A stretch of DNA of 64,000 bases from Limnephilus marmoratus. Its lineage: Eukaryota > Arthropoda > Insecta > Trichoptera > Limnephilidae. The notes below the pieces were generated by a model that was given only the letters and a program-made list of their open reading frames with translations, was not told where the DNA came from and made no database searches. Of this stretch, positions 20,894 through 31,919 are shown one piece after another; within the stretch, counting starts at the first letter, position 1, and each line of letters begins with the position of its first letter. The position numbers were made by a program, and so were the translations under genes. The stretch spans positions 50,083,117 through 50,147,116 of the forward strand of contig OU862912.1 in assembly GCA_917880885.1 (NCBI GenBank), written 5' to 3'.

Positions 20894-21330
20894 GGGGCCG
20901 TTCAAGTATTACGTAACGCACTTGGGGGGGGGAGGAGGGGGGGGGTCTTGTGAAACGTTACTGTGCGTTACGGTGGAGGCGGGGTGGGGGGGGGGGGGTT
21001 CGAAAAACGCTTTTCGTAACATGTTTTTCTTTATTTAGATAAAAAAACTAAGGAATTAAAATCTTCCAAGTCGGCAATCCTTTTCGTTCTCGAAATCTCT
21101 TGTTTTATTTATTACCGCAAACGCGATTAAAACAAGAAAAAAGGTATTTAAGCGACTTTCCAGTACTTAATTGTGACTTTCAGGTAAAAATTGTCCCTTG
21201 CGCGTTACGTAACGTTTAAGGGGGGGGGGGGGGGGGGGTTGGTACGGAAAAACGTTACGGCGCGTTACGTGGGGGGGAGGGGGGGTCAAAAATCTTCAAA
21301 AATTGCGTTACGTAATACTTGAACGCCCCC
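20894..21330. mobile_element. MITE with ~27-bp TIRs (GGGGCCGTTCAAGTATTACG)
   Basis: The element starts GGGGCCGTTCAAGTATTACG and ends with its inverted copy CGTAATACTTGAACGCCCCC. Subterminal GCGTTACG motifs recur inside, with four poly-G stretches. Flanks read TAT and TAA, consistent with a 3-bp TWA-type duplication of PIF/Harbinger-related elements (inference). No transposase. Confidence 0.85.
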
Positions 21331-21424
21331 TAATGCTGTGGTGTTCGCATGTTTTAGATAATGTGTTATTCAGCCGTAATAAATAAAACACAGTATCCTT
21401 CTTGAGTCTTTAGTTTAGGAGCAA

Positions 21425-21545
21425 TTTTTTTTTTACATTAACTCCACACAGGAGGCCCTGAGGAAAATAATTTCCCTCAGGGTCTATGTCATCTGGGATG
21501 CTGTGTGGAGGGTCTTTTTGAGGAGAGGAAGGAATGATAACTATA
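21425..21545 (-). mobile_element. SINE-B 3' fragment
   Basis: On the minus strand this is the 3' end of the repeat at 45609: the CTCCACACAGCATCC block, GATGACATAGACCC, the GGAAATTATTTTCCTCAGGG hairpin and an A-run (T-run at 21426-21435). Confidence 0.8.
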
Positions 21546-21737
21546 AGTGTAATAACTTTTCTTTGGGTATAAATTTTAATTTACACACGACAAATGTGAG
21601 TTCCAACATATCGCAGTCGTTTTTAATTTCAATTTACACCAATCAATATGCTTTTAATCAATATTTCATCATATTTGAAAAGTAAAAAGAACAAAATTAG
21701 GTTTTTAAATGATTTATCATTAACTTACAAACAGACT

Positions 21738-21955
21738 GGTCGGTGGTTGAGTGGGCATAGCTCTTGGATTCCGTCCGGGCGTCGCGTGTTCAATTCCTCG
21801 GCTGGGTAAGTCCTCCATCACAACACAAGCAATATTTTCGGCTTTCTGTGGTGGTAGTAGGAGATTTTCAAACATTGTTGGGTTATTCGTAACCTGGGAA
21901 TGTTTGCCTTATTTAAAAAAAAAAAATAAACAAAAAAAAAAAAAATAATAATTAC
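21738..21955 (+). mobile_element. tRNA-derived SINE-C
   Basis: The head has an A-box-like GGTTGAGTGGGCATAGC and a B-box-like GTTCAATTCC about 35 bp later, as in a tRNA-derived RNA polymerase III promoter. A ~130-bp tRNA-unrelated body follows and ends in an A-rich tail (21916-21950). It differs in sequence from SINE-A and SINE-B. Confidence 0.75.
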
Positions 21956-22858
21956 AAAAGTTGCCTCTGAAGTCGTGTAAAATTGAATTCTAAAATTGCC
22001 TATATTTTATAATTTAAAACACAAAAGCAAAATTGCACAAATCCGTACTAAAAATTGCTATACCTTTTGAAGAACAAAAAAAATTCTAGTTAGGTTGGAT
22101 ATTTTGGCCTCACATCCAATTTAAATTTTGTAAGAAAAGAGTCGCGCAGCCTTTCTCCTTAAATCACTTTGATTGAAAATATAAAGAAAAAATGTTTGTT
22201 TTCTTAAAATCTTCTATTTTATATAAAGATTATCGTCTTAACTTACTTGATAAAAAATAACATGGAAGACGGAATTTAAAGGTTCGGGGGAGGTTATAAA
22301 TGGTTAATTATGTAATGAAAGGCGCAACCCATGACTTATTTGAAAGAATGTAATTAAGAAATGAACCATTAATTTCTAAGGTTTAGTGAATTAATTTCAT
22401 CGGTCTAGACTCTTGATAGTTCTTTTGTTGTTAATCCTAGAGGCCTAGAGCATTAGAAATCCTTGGCCAAAAGTGTTTATAAAAGTGTAAAATATTTTAC
22501 AACTTCTGTTATCGGCTTTTTTAACAATTGTTGGCTAAATCACTTGCCTTCTTTTTCTATTAAGTTTTAAGATTCTTACCAGTTTTACCTAATCGTTAGT
22601 CGTTAGTCATCTACGCTGTTTAGGGAATTGTTCCAACCATCATTCAACAACACTATTTTTACACACTTCTATATTAATTTATCAATTGTCACCTTTTAAA
22701 AAAATGTGCTCGCATTCCACCGATTAGAACGCTTTGAGAATTTTTCAACGGAAAACGTTTGAATGACATTGCACGATGACCTATTTGTAAAATGCATCTC
22801 ATTCTGTTTACTTGCACCGAAATATACTTTTTTGGATTAGCTTCTACGCGTCAGATAA
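21956..22858. other. AT-rich DNA, nothing recognised
   Basis: No coding, tRNA-like or inverted structure that I can support. Confidence 0.45.
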
Positions 22859-22898
22859 CAACCGATAATGTTTTGGTTATTGCCAATCATCAGGGCCA
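22859..22898 (-). ncRNA. hammerhead-ribozyme-like motif C (degenerate)
   Basis: On the minus strand CTGATGA (22887-22893) is followed by a 4-bp stem II TTGG/CCAA, AAAAC in place of GAAAC, a minimal AC-ATT-AT stem III and the triplet ATC. GGTTG follows and pairs through wobbles with TGGCC upstream. The differences from a consensus are mostly C-to-T or G-to-A, as expected for an ageing copy. Confidence 0.35.
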
Positions 22899-23770
22899 GA
22901 AAAATAGGCAATATTTTTATACAATTTAAGTTCAAAAACTGCTTAAATTTTTGTTTTCTTTGCATTTTCTTTTCTATACTTTCTTTTTTCTTTTTTAATC
23001 TATTATTTTATTTCTTATCCATTTTTTGATTCTCGAGTTGATTAATTCATCAAAATCAATACTAAAATTTCTTGCAATGGTTGAAAAGCATACGTGCTAA
23101 AAAAAACACTTTTTTATTTTTCTTTTGGAATGTTCTTTTTATTTCTCTTCTCTATATTTATTTTTTATTGTTAAATATATAATTTACACTTATAAGTAAC
23201 TTCTTGTATCTACCATCAAACCCTAATATTATTTATCAAGTGTTATATTTAAGTATAAGACAATATTATAGTCAACACACTAATTACATGTAAAAAATCT
23301 GTTCATTTTGACTGTTCTTAAACGGGCAAATTGCCTAGTTGGACAGCCAAAGATCATTATAACGATGTAATATGTAATGTTTTCAAAATAAAATAAATAA
23401 AATGAAATAAAATAAATAAATAAAATTGAAAATGCGTTATAATCAGAATCCAGATACTTGTGATATCAAAAATACTCATTTCGGTTATGTGACCGTCTGT
23501 AACGCTGGTTCAATGAACTGTAGAACTCGGATTTGCTATGAATATAGGCGTCGCGTCGTCTTCAAAATTGGAACCTAATAATAAAACACAAACAAGTTAA
23601 TTTTCATGTTCTGTGAAAGTTCTATACAAGTCATGTGATTATTTCAGATTTATGAAGCAACTGGCCAAATAACAGAACTTGAGTAGAACTTAAACAGAAC
23701 GTGAAAATTAAAATTAAAAAAAATTGATAAATTGTTATTTTTTTTTAAACAACCCTTCCTAAATATTAAG
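22899..23770. other. AT-rich DNA, nothing recognised
   Basis: Low-complexity segments (for example AATAAAATAAAT repeats at 23390-23420) but no gene. Confidence 0.45.
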
Positions 23771-23792
23771 TGTTTTTCAAAATTTGAAATTT

Positions 23793-23826
23793 AATATCCC
23801 GTGGTTTTTTACGGGTCTGCGCTATT
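23793..23826 (+). mobile_element. Helitron 3'-end-like hairpin (second family), decayed
   Basis: TATCCCGTGG...ACGGGTCTGCGCTA matches the 3' terminus at 30299-30330: a CCCGT/ACGGG hairpin, then TCTGCGCTA. The last base of CTAG is changed. The 5' end could not be placed. Confidence 0.5.
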
Positions 23827-25043
23827 ATTTTAATTTTAATAGTAACCGAAGAATTTAATTTGTTGTATCATAGCATGCTTCAAAGATGAATGACGTCTAT
23901 TCTTTGGCGATATAGGTACTCTGCTTGTATATGAAAGTTCGCGTCACATTTTTAATGTGATGTCGGAACTGCAGGAATATTCTCAGAGCACAATTTTTGT
24001 GCAACCACCAAAAACCACGATTGTAGAAGGTTTTTTGGAAAGGTAGAAAATACGAAATTCACGAATGCATTATTAATACGAACACTGAACATTGTTAGTC
24101 TATGAGTTAATTAGAGGAAAGTTTGTACCTCGCCACCCAATTGCCCCGTCACTATTATAAAACAAGTAACTTGAGCTTAGTTTATACACTGACGTCTAAT
24201 GTTACCATAGCTTCTAATAACTTTACTCCGTGAATAGTTAATGAACACTTTATCATTGAGATGAGGTCCATAGATCCCTACTGCAGTTCTCTTGTTATAA
24301 GAAACATCGGTTTACCTGCAGATGAAATGTCCAGATAGTTGAGTTATGAACAATCGTTCCACAGACAGAGAGCTGAGATTCTGTGAACTCTGAATAAGAT
24401 ATCATTTCTGTATCCTCAAAGACACGTTTGCCTCTCCTACCATTAATGTGATTACAAGCAGGTACTGTGCAAGTGAATGCGTTTGCTTGGAAGCTCGTTT
24501 GAGTTGAAAACTAATTAGATTTGTTGGTTTTGGTTAAACAAATACTTATAGACCGAGATGAACTTAATTACTTTATGAAAAGGTTATTACTTGGTTCGTT
24601 GGAGATTATACTTCTTGAAGATCCATTTATTTTATGCTATTTACAATGAAAGCAAAATATAGCTTTCTCAGGAAAATGTCTGTTCAAAAGCACCTAAGTA
24701 AAAATAATTGGAAATTAAAAATAGTTCCTAATTTCATCGAAAATAAAAGCGAAACTTTTTTTGAGGAATCAGGTTGAGGGCGCTGTATAATGTTAAGATA
24801 TAAGAACACTCCTAAAATTTCTTTGAAAATGCTTAGCTAATCGCCCTGCTAAAAAATATTTCGTCACTTAAACCGAATAGACTAATGATGGGTTGTTTCA
24901 AAAATTTCACGATTTCATCAAATATATGTTTTTTATGTATGTGAGTTGTTTATGCATTGCTATATTAATCATAGGAAATGTTTAAAACTTTCAAAATAAT
25001 ATCTTCTTTCCACCCTCGCGAAGGTTTCTGGATTGATACAACC
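23827..25043. other. unassigned AT-rich DNA
   Basis: No gene or repeat recognised in about 1.2 kb. Confidence 0.45.
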
Positions 25044-25045
25044 AC

Positions 25046-25460
25046 GACCTCCGTAGTCCAGTGGGTAAGACTCTTGACTCACAATCCGGAGGTCGCGGGT
25101 TCGAACCCGGCATGCGCAAATAAATTTTATTTGATTAATTTGTGTTATTTCACAATTAATTCATTTAAAATAATATATAGTATATTTGCGACATGTTCCA
25201 GAGTGGAAGATACTATTAGTATCGCCCTGGTGTAAGACCACCATTCAGAATTGAAACGTTGCTTGAAAATGGCTTTAGCCGTGTTTGGTGACCAGATCTG
25301 AATAGCCAGGTACTTTCCAACCTTCCTCCTCCCCACCTCCTTCCCCTTCCCACTACCTTCAGCCTCACAACATACCTCAATTGGGGATGCCATAGTCTCA
25401 CTGGCTCCAGACGGGAGCAGTTGAGATTCTTGTGCGGTATTCACTGTAAAAAAAAAAAAA
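25046..25460 (+). mobile_element. full-length tRNA-derived SINE-A
   Basis: This is the most complete copy of the window's commonest SINE. The head has A-box TAGTCCAGTGGGTAAGA (25054-25070) and B-box GGTTCGAACCC (25098-25108), both intact, so it could be transcribed by RNA polymerase III. The body contains AATATATAGTATATTTGCGA, TATCGCCCTGGTGTAAGACC, GAATTGAAACGTTGCTTGAA, a pyrimidine-rich run and GGCTCCAGACGGGAGC. It ends in 13 A. Other copies lie at 3323, 29905, 40440, 49071, 50686, 51095, 52880, 55985 and 62745. The many copies on both strands show past activity driven by some LINE. Confidence 0.92.
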
Positions 25461-26023
25461 CCACATGACAATACATCCGAAAAGTTTTTTCACATCACAA
25501 AAATTCTTACGAAACTATCAAAAATGTCATGATTTGAGAATGACATTTTGCAAACCATCGATTGTTAAATCAAAATTCAATTTTCGAACTATAAATTAAT
25601 GAATTTTATCGAAGTACTCACCTATGGTACGAACCAAAATCGGGTACTTTGAATCTAATCAAAAATTATATTTATTTTAAACAAGTACCTTACGATAGGT
25701 ACCAAATTTGATTGTTCGTATAATATACAAAAATGAATGATTGTAATATACGAAAAATGAAAACTGGTAAAAAAATGCAATAGGTGGCACGCGAGCTGTT
25801 TTAAAAACCGGATTTTCGCGGAAGGTGGGGAAGGTGGAGTCGGAATCGGATGCTTTGGACTATTGGGCTAAAAAGCGTTTTACAGGGCTTTACAAAAATT
25901 TACATAGTCACAATTAAAAAAAGTTGCATCTGTTACACTCTTTTTTGGTAGGAGCTTAAGCAAATTAATAAAGTTTTTAATTTTTTTTTTGCCTTAACGA
26001 ATTGTGATTTTTAACATTTATTA
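25461..26023. other. AT-rich DNA, no gene
   Basis: Nothing recognised between the SINE and the Helitron. Confidence 0.45.
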
Positions 26024-26501
26024 TCTAATATATAAAATTCTCGTGTCACGGTGTTTGTTACCATACTCCTCCGAAACGGCTGGACCAATTTTGATGAAAT
26101 TTTGTGTGCTTATCTGGTAGGTCTGAGAATCGACCAACATCTATTTTTCATACCAGTAAAAGTAAAGGGTGTTCCACTCCGAAGAAAATTATTTTTCCCA
26201 TACATTTTGTAAGGAACGAATTCTCCTATTTTGAAAGAACTGCAGCAATATTGTAAGGGGTATAATATTGAACTGTGAACCGGGGGAGGGGGGAGGGTGG
26301 AAAGGAACTCAGGAAGGGGGGTTAGCGGGACGGGGGAAGGGGAGAAGTGGAGTGGGGAGAGGGAGAGGGAACGCGAGAGGGGAGAAACAATTTAGATCAA
26401 GGTATGGTATACGCAGGGAGAAACAATTTAGATCAATTCAGCTAATAAGTTGACAACAGTTTTTGATTCTGAAGCGGTACGAAGTTCGCCGGATCAGCTA
26501 G
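26024..26501 (+). mobile_element. non-autonomous Helitron, complete
   Basis: The element begins TC after an A (TCTAATATATAAAATTCTCG) and ends with GTTCGCCGGATCAGCTAG before a T, with a short hairpin (GCGGTACGAAGTTCGC) just upstream of CTAG. These are the diagnostic rolling-circle ends and the A|T insertion site. Internal sequence includes CTCCTCCGAAACGGCTGGAC and GGTCTGAGAATCG, common in insect Helitrons, and a purine-rich G run at 26280-26375. No Rep/helicase is encoded. Two related 3' ends are on the minus strand at 40034 and 40694. Confidence 0.88.
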
Positions 26502-26660
26502 TAATTTTATATAATTCAACTTCTGGTTTAATGGTAAATTATCATAACGCATATTAAGTGGGTGAACGGTTTTCGCCCATTTAAGCAAATCACCAAATTT
26601 CCTACCCTCACCAAATTACCTGTCACCAAGTTACCTGCGTCAATTTTTTTTTATAAACTC
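26502..26660. other. short unassigned spacer
   Basis: No feature recognised between the Helitron end and the transposase remnant. Confidence 0.4.
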
Positions 26661-26668
26661 TATTTTTC

Positions 26669-26947
26669 CAGAGACCGGTAGTTCTGCTAATGGATTCTCA
26701 TGCCTCACACATCAATCCGGGAGTCATTGAGATAGCAAAGCAAAACGAAATATATTTTTTCAATTTTCATGCTCGTATTAGCCACCTCTTGCAAAGCAAA
26801 ACGAAGGAATTGATGATAACATCTCCAAACCTAAAACCAAACCTTCATAATTTTCACTCTATCCTGAATCCAGCATTTGTGCGCAGTTTTTCAAATAATA
26901 ATAACAAAAATTCTTTAAAAAAGTCCGGTATTTTACCAATTAATTAA
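26669..26947 (+). pseudogene. pogo/Tigger-type DDE transposase, C-terminal fragment
   Basis: The frame gives RPVVLLMDSHASHINPGVIE followed by IAKQNEIY, SHLLQ, and near the end a FVRSF...KKSGILPIN segment, then a stop. DSHASHI is the second-aspartate strand, SHLLQ the following helix region and KSGILPIN the end typical of DDE_1 (pogo/jerky-like) transposases. The protein would cut and rejoin its TIRs; this copy has lost the N-terminal DNA-binding domain and the first catalytic aspartate. Coding-like residues continue in frame after the stop for ~50 bp. Alternative: a related DDE repeat protein. Confidence 0.75.
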
Positions 26948-27169
26948 GAAACCGTAAGTCCAGAGGCCGTAGCACCGTCTCAATTAACAGAGAAAGCATA
27001 GGCCATCACAGTTCCAGTAAAAAAACTGATTTAGAATACATTTTAAAAATTCCTCAAAATATTACAACGTCAATGACACGAATTAAAAAAGATTTGTCCG
27101 CAAAATGTTAGATCATTCAAAAAAAGGTAGATCAGTCAGTACCACCATAACAGACGATTAATTACACAG

Positions 27170-27340
27170 GCCTGCGACTGTTTTTTTTTCTTTGAAATAA
27201 GAGGTAATTCCCATGTATTTTTGGTTGCTGAATTCGGGAAAATTATCAAAAAAATTCCTATACGTCAGGTTTTTCCGGAAAACTCAAAATGCTGTGGGAT
27301 TGCCTATCTTAAGGCGCAAAACGGAGTTTATTGCCGAAAT
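27170..27340 (+). pseudogene. possible downstream remnant of the same transposase-like protein
   Basis: A frame reading FLVAEFGKIIKKIPIRQVFP and then CCGIAYL resembles the tail domain that follows DDE-type repeat proteins in some insect families. It is in decay and the link to 26669-26947 is inferred from position only. Confidence 0.35.
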
Positions 27341-27669
27341 ATATTTTTTTATTAATTCCAACTTATTATAAGATAATGTTATGTTTTATAGACTGAAACA
27401 AAATATTTAGTAACTCATGACGATAAAATTAGTCAGCGTTGAATCTCATATATCGGGATTTTCCATAGTAAGTATGATGAGAGAATGCCGAAATTCTCAA
27501 GTTGCCCACTACCTTCCATGCCCTTTTGTTTATTATTTCTGTTCCAACATTCCTAAGGTGCGTTTCAAAAATGATTTCAAGAGGTTGTGTAAATTCTTCT
27601 GAGAGTTTTTGCTATATTTGTGGTGAATTTGTAGTGGAAAAACAACAATGAAATATTACTGATTTTGTG

Positions 27670-28070
27670 AAAAAAGTGTATTTTGCGTATTTGGTGTAAA
27701 GATAGGGGGACCAGGACAAATCTTGGGCCCCGCATGGAGTTTGTTCAGGGTGTGTTGAAGGACTTAGAATGTGGTCAAAAAGTAAAGTTAATCTTTTCGT
27801 TTTGGTGTTCCCATGATCTCTGGAGAGAGTCTCGAAACCACAGCGATGACTCCTACTTTTGTTCGTGCATTGTGCAAGGGTATAGTACCAAAAATAAAAA
27901 ATAAAAACAAATTTGTTACCCAAACATGGATTCGGCACTCCGCCCAGTCCCTCACGGACCTGGCATTCCTACACCACAAGCACCCCCAAAGCCTAGACGA
28001 TTTGCCATCATCAGAAGAAACTTCTAATGAGGATTTTCAAGTGGGCGACTCCAGTGGACCTCAACAATTT
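27670..28070 (+). pseudogene. WREP-type repeat-protein remnant
   Basis: One frame gives FSFWCSHDLWRESRNHSDDS then YFCSCIVQGYSTKNKK, a stop (27901), and in frame again KQICYPNMDSALRPVPHGPG then IPTPQ and a stop at 28027. The pattern W-R-E-x-x-x-H-x-x-D-x-Y-F-C, then K-rich, then YPN-SA-RPVPHGP is a signature I recall from large families of uncharacterised repeat-encoded proteins in insects and cnidarians. The function is unknown. The stop and a lost cysteine show this copy is dead. It lies ~700 bp beyond the DDE remnant in the same orientation. Confidence 0.6.
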
Positions 28071-28079
28071 TAATATAAC

Positions 28080-28800
28080 GTCCCACAAAAGAAAAAGCAC
28101 AAAACGAAGCTTCGAAACTAAAAAAAGCAGATTATATATAGATTTATAATTGTATATAATGTAAATAAAATATTTTATGACATAAAATTAATTAAATTTG
28201 CATATTTTATGTTTTTTTTTTTTTTTCTTTTGAACATTCCCTACAGGAGTAGTGTAAGGCGGGTTTTGCCTATATTTTAATTTCCACTTTGCGGAAAATC
28301 CTTACGTGATGGGTCGAAATAGATGGCATACTCGAATTCAGCGTACCAAAATACATATAATTCACCCATTACCATTTAAAAAAAAATAAAAATGTCAATT
28401 TACAAACCTGTGATGCTCCATAGAGAACTTCCAGACATCCCACACAAACGGAAAAGCTCAAAACGGAGTTTTGAGTGAAAAAGATGTAGATATTATAAAG
28501 AATTATAAATCCTTATTGTATATACATATTATTTTTATCAAATTGTATTTAAAAATGTAAATAAACCACTAGTAATAGATTTTTTTTTTCATTTCAAAAT
28601 GCATTTTTACCTATATGTACCTACTGCGGGTTTTGCATAACTTTTATTTTCATTTTGCGGAAAGTCCCTACGTGCTGGAGAAAAACTGAGGGCATATTTG
28701 GACTCAGCGCACCAAAATACATACGATGAAAAAAAATCAAAAAGTGTCAATTTGCAGGCCTGTGTTATTTGTCCGCAAAATCCATAAAATATCGCACCGG
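28080..28800 (+). repeat. two-copy ~360-bp tandem duplication
   Basis: Ordered blocks recur at a spacing of ~356-366 bp: CCCACA-AA-G-AAAAGC (28082, 28438), GGGTTTTGC (28261, 28627), TTTGCGGAAA (28290, 28658), ACCAAAATACATA (28345, 28711). There is no open frame across the copies. Confidence 0.7.
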
Positions 28801-29252
28801 AAAAACGGTCAGAACCATCAACATCACACATAATTGATTATTCATCCGCAAAATCCCTAAAACCAAGTGGAATTGAAAATGACTGGAAATGTGTTACGAG
28901 TACTAAAATTTTTTGAATACGATCAACATATAATGGAAGTAATGTGGTTTTAACGCGATTTATGTTCCACTACGTAACACACAAAATGTCAAAAGCACGT
29001 AGACGAAGATGATAACACATCATTATTATCATTATTTTATATTCTCGTTGAAGATTTAAAAACACATTAGTTATCATTTTACCTATTTACAGTTCAAGGG
29101 AGGAGTATCACCAAATTAAATGCCCTCTATAACCAAATTACCTTACCTATAACCAAATTACATATATCTTCTACGGGTCAGAAGGGATGCGCTCATTGTA
29201 ACACATTTCTTCAGACTGATTCGTGGAAGGTTCGAAAACTTGGCTATCATGG
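28801..29252. other. unassigned DNA
   Basis: CCAAATTACC-type short motifs recur (29110-29165), but no gene is visible. Confidence 0.4.
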
Positions 29253-29587
29253 AGAGCATTAGTTTCTATGTTCCCGATGGTTATCTCCGTCATCGACAGC
29301 ATAGACTGTTTTATCTCCCGTCTGCAGAACTAACTTACCAATGGTTATGTCAGCCGGGAGAGCTGTCTTGTTGTTAAATAGAATCACTTCGGATATCGAT
29401 ATGTTTAATATCAATGAAGCACAATTCAGACAAAAAGCTTTGTTGTTGTTAGTGTGATTGTGCTTCATTGAAATATAAATTACTTAAACCTGTTTAAATT
29501 TTAAATTAATACTCTTTTAAAACGCATTGAAATTTTATTTTGTAATGTTTTAAAATGAATAAATAATTGAATTGAATTGAATTGAAT
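29253..29587 (+). mobile_element. 5'-truncated LINE 3' end with (TTGAA)n tail
   Basis: It starts at GAGAGCATTAGTTTCTATGT and matches the coding end and 3' UTR of the LINE at 47188-48280 (block from 47952). It includes a hairpin-forming CAATGAAGCACAATTCAGAC ... GATTGTGCTTCATTG segment and ends in AATTGAATTGAATTGAATTG. Confidence 0.85.
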
Positions 29588-29904
29588 CTTTTGGTGATTT
29601 AATTTATAAGTTTCCTTGTGTTATGTTAATAATTATATTATTTTTTCTTTTCAAAACGTGTGCTAAATAATGTACCTAAACAATAAATAATTTTGTAAAT
29701 TTTTAATATCCTTATTTTTCAAAGCACATGACGATAAATCAAAAATATCACCAAATAACCTCGCTTTACCCTATGTATAATGTACGAGTATTTTGTTTTA
29801 ATTTTTGGCATTTCTGTGGATTTTTAAGGTTTACAGCAGTGTTCATTCGAAAGTGAAATAACTGATGTAATTATATTTTTCGGTAGGCAAATATTTTATT
29901 AATA
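29588..29904. other. AT-rich DNA, no gene
   Basis: Nothing recognised. Confidence 0.4.
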
Positions 29905-30275
29905 CCGTGATCAAGGGGCAAGGCTCTCGACCACCAATCCTGAGGATGCGGGCTCATTTGATTAATTCGCGTTATTTCACAATTTTATTCACTTAAATTA
30001 ATATGTAGAATATTTGCGGCACGTTCCACAGTGGAAGATATTCTCAGTATCGCCCTGGTGTAAGACCACCATCGAGAATTGAAACGTTGCTTTAAATGGC
30101 TTTAGGCGTGTTTGGTGATCAGATCTGAGTAGCCAGGTACCACCTTCCTCTTCCCCATCTCCATCCCCTACCCACTTCCTTCAGCATCAAAATCCCCGAA
30201 TTTGGGGATGCCATAGTCACACTGGCTCCAGAAGGGGGCATTTGAGACTCTTCATTAGGTATTTACATAAAAAAT
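29905..30275 (+). mobile_element. SINE-A copy, degenerate head
   Basis: The head reads GTGATCAAGGGGCAAGGCTC in place of a good A-box, and the B-box has been lost by a deletion (GCGGGCTCATTTG). The body matches the copy at 25046, up to a short A-run. It lies just inside the Helitron end at 30330. Confidence 0.85.
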
Positions 30276-30298
30276 GCTTCACAAATCAAAAAATTATA

Positions 30299-30330
30299 AT
30301 AACCCGTGATATTTCATGGGTCTGCGCTAG
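30299..30330 (+). mobile_element. Helitron 3' terminus (second family)
   Basis: ACCCGTGATATTTCATGGGT forms a hairpin and is followed by CTGCGCTAG and T, the layout of a Helitron 3' end. It differs from the end at 26501. A decayed relative is at 23793-23826. The SINE-A copy just upstream may have been captured by this Helitron; its 5' end was not found. Confidence 0.6.
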
Positions 30331-30972
30331 TATCGATAATAATATGTAAGTTCAATTTAATTTAAAAAAAAACTAACAATTTCTCCAAGCTAAAGAAAAG
30401 TAATTGGATTCTAAACAAGTTTGATGTTCACGGCAATTTATTTATACTGTACAGAATACAATTCAACCTAATGTAAGAAAAACAAAATTGCACGAGATAA
30501 TATTATTATTTTATAAAGCAGCCTTATCTTCGCGGTGGATGGGTATGCTCAGTAGATTCTGTGGACACAGTTCTCATCTCCATACGTTTACCTTTCATCT
30601 CGAACGTCAACGTTTTGAAATGTAATGCAGTCTACCCGCAGACGATACATCCTTTGTTATATTATTAAGTTGCATTTCCATAACGCGAATCATCCCTTAT
30701 TATTCTTTGACGGTACCTACCGATTTTCTCAGCGAGACCTTCCCATAGATTAGACTTTTTGGTTAATGTACAGACGAACTCACACTCAGTATCAAACAAA
30801 TTAAATAAAAAATATAATATTTTTATTAAGTCCACTAAATCTTGGCTTAAGGATTTATTAGAAAAAAAATGATCACTATATTAAAAACATCTTCATAAAA
30901 GTTACTGCGCATAAGATTTCAATTAAGCTTCCATATTTTTCAATAATCCTTCCATTTGGTTAAAATTGTTGG
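30331..30972. other. unassigned AT-rich DNA
   Basis: No gene recognised. Confidence 0.4.
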
Positions 30973-31919
30973 TAATAGAGAACTCCAGTCAAATTTTTAT
31001 ATATTTTTTTATTGAATAATTCTTAAATAACTAACTTAAATAACTGCGTATTTTTTTGGAGTTAGTTTTAATATTTAAAATAATTGTCAAAGTTTTAATT
31101 TTTCAAGTTCCCCCGAAAACCACCGCATGTGTATTGAATCGTGTGACGTCATCACTCCTGAAAAGTTATTTTTTATTTTCTACAGGGTGTTGTCATTTTG
31201 TATGATAATTATACGGAAGAAAGATGATACTATTCGATAAGTTAAAACATTATTTAGGTGGAATTATTATTCATTTTATTATATTATTATATTTCTGAAT
31301 ATTATTACGGGAGAGTGGTATAAAAATTATTGAAGTAATTATTATTTTAGCTTTTAAAATCAATATTATCAAAAACGAAGAATCACCCACAAAAGTGTAG
31401 GCAAACGATATCAGCTGATCGATTGCGGCCATTTTGATTTGGCCGTGGAGTAGTAGGTAGCATTATGATATAGTATATTTATACGATTTTTCGTACAGTT
31501 TAAAGTTTTTCAATATTTTAAATAATAGAGATACCTCTATTTTACCTGAATTATTTAGGCCTAAATAATGTTTCAATAAACACAACAACTAAATCTCTAT
31601 CAACAGTACATATGTAAATAAACGAATAAATTAATATGATGGCTTGTGTCATTCCTACATTCCCGTACATTTCCCATCCAATGACTTTACGGTGACGTCA
31701 CGACACGAGGAACAGTGACGTCACCACTAAACATTTCAATAACGTCAACTTGACGCTGTATTTTGACGAGATGTTTAAAAATGCACTTTTTAATAAATTT
31801 TTAAAAACTCTGCGTTTAATATTATTAAATAAAACTTATATATTCAGAACCAGCGTTTATTGGTTTATATGAACATATTTTTTTAAAGCCATAATATTTT
31901 TCACTGGAGTTCCTTATTA
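30973..31919. mobile_element. 947-bp TIR element with GTGACGTCAC motifs
   Basis: The ends TAATAGAGAACTCCAGTCAA (left) and the inverted TTTCACTGGAGTTCCTTATTA (right, shown in two parts: TTTCACTGGAG and TTCCTTATTA) match over ~21 bp. Inside are three near-palindromic GTGACGTCA-type sites (31143, 31693, 31716), plus GTTGACG and TTTTGACG variants near the right end. There is no open frame. It is a non-autonomous DNA element of undetermined superfamily. Confidence 0.65.

Noticed and set aside
25046..25120. Possible tRNA gene with good A and B boxes.
   Set aside because: The acceptor arms do not pair cleanly and the segment is the head of a ~415-bp SINE with a poly-A tail.
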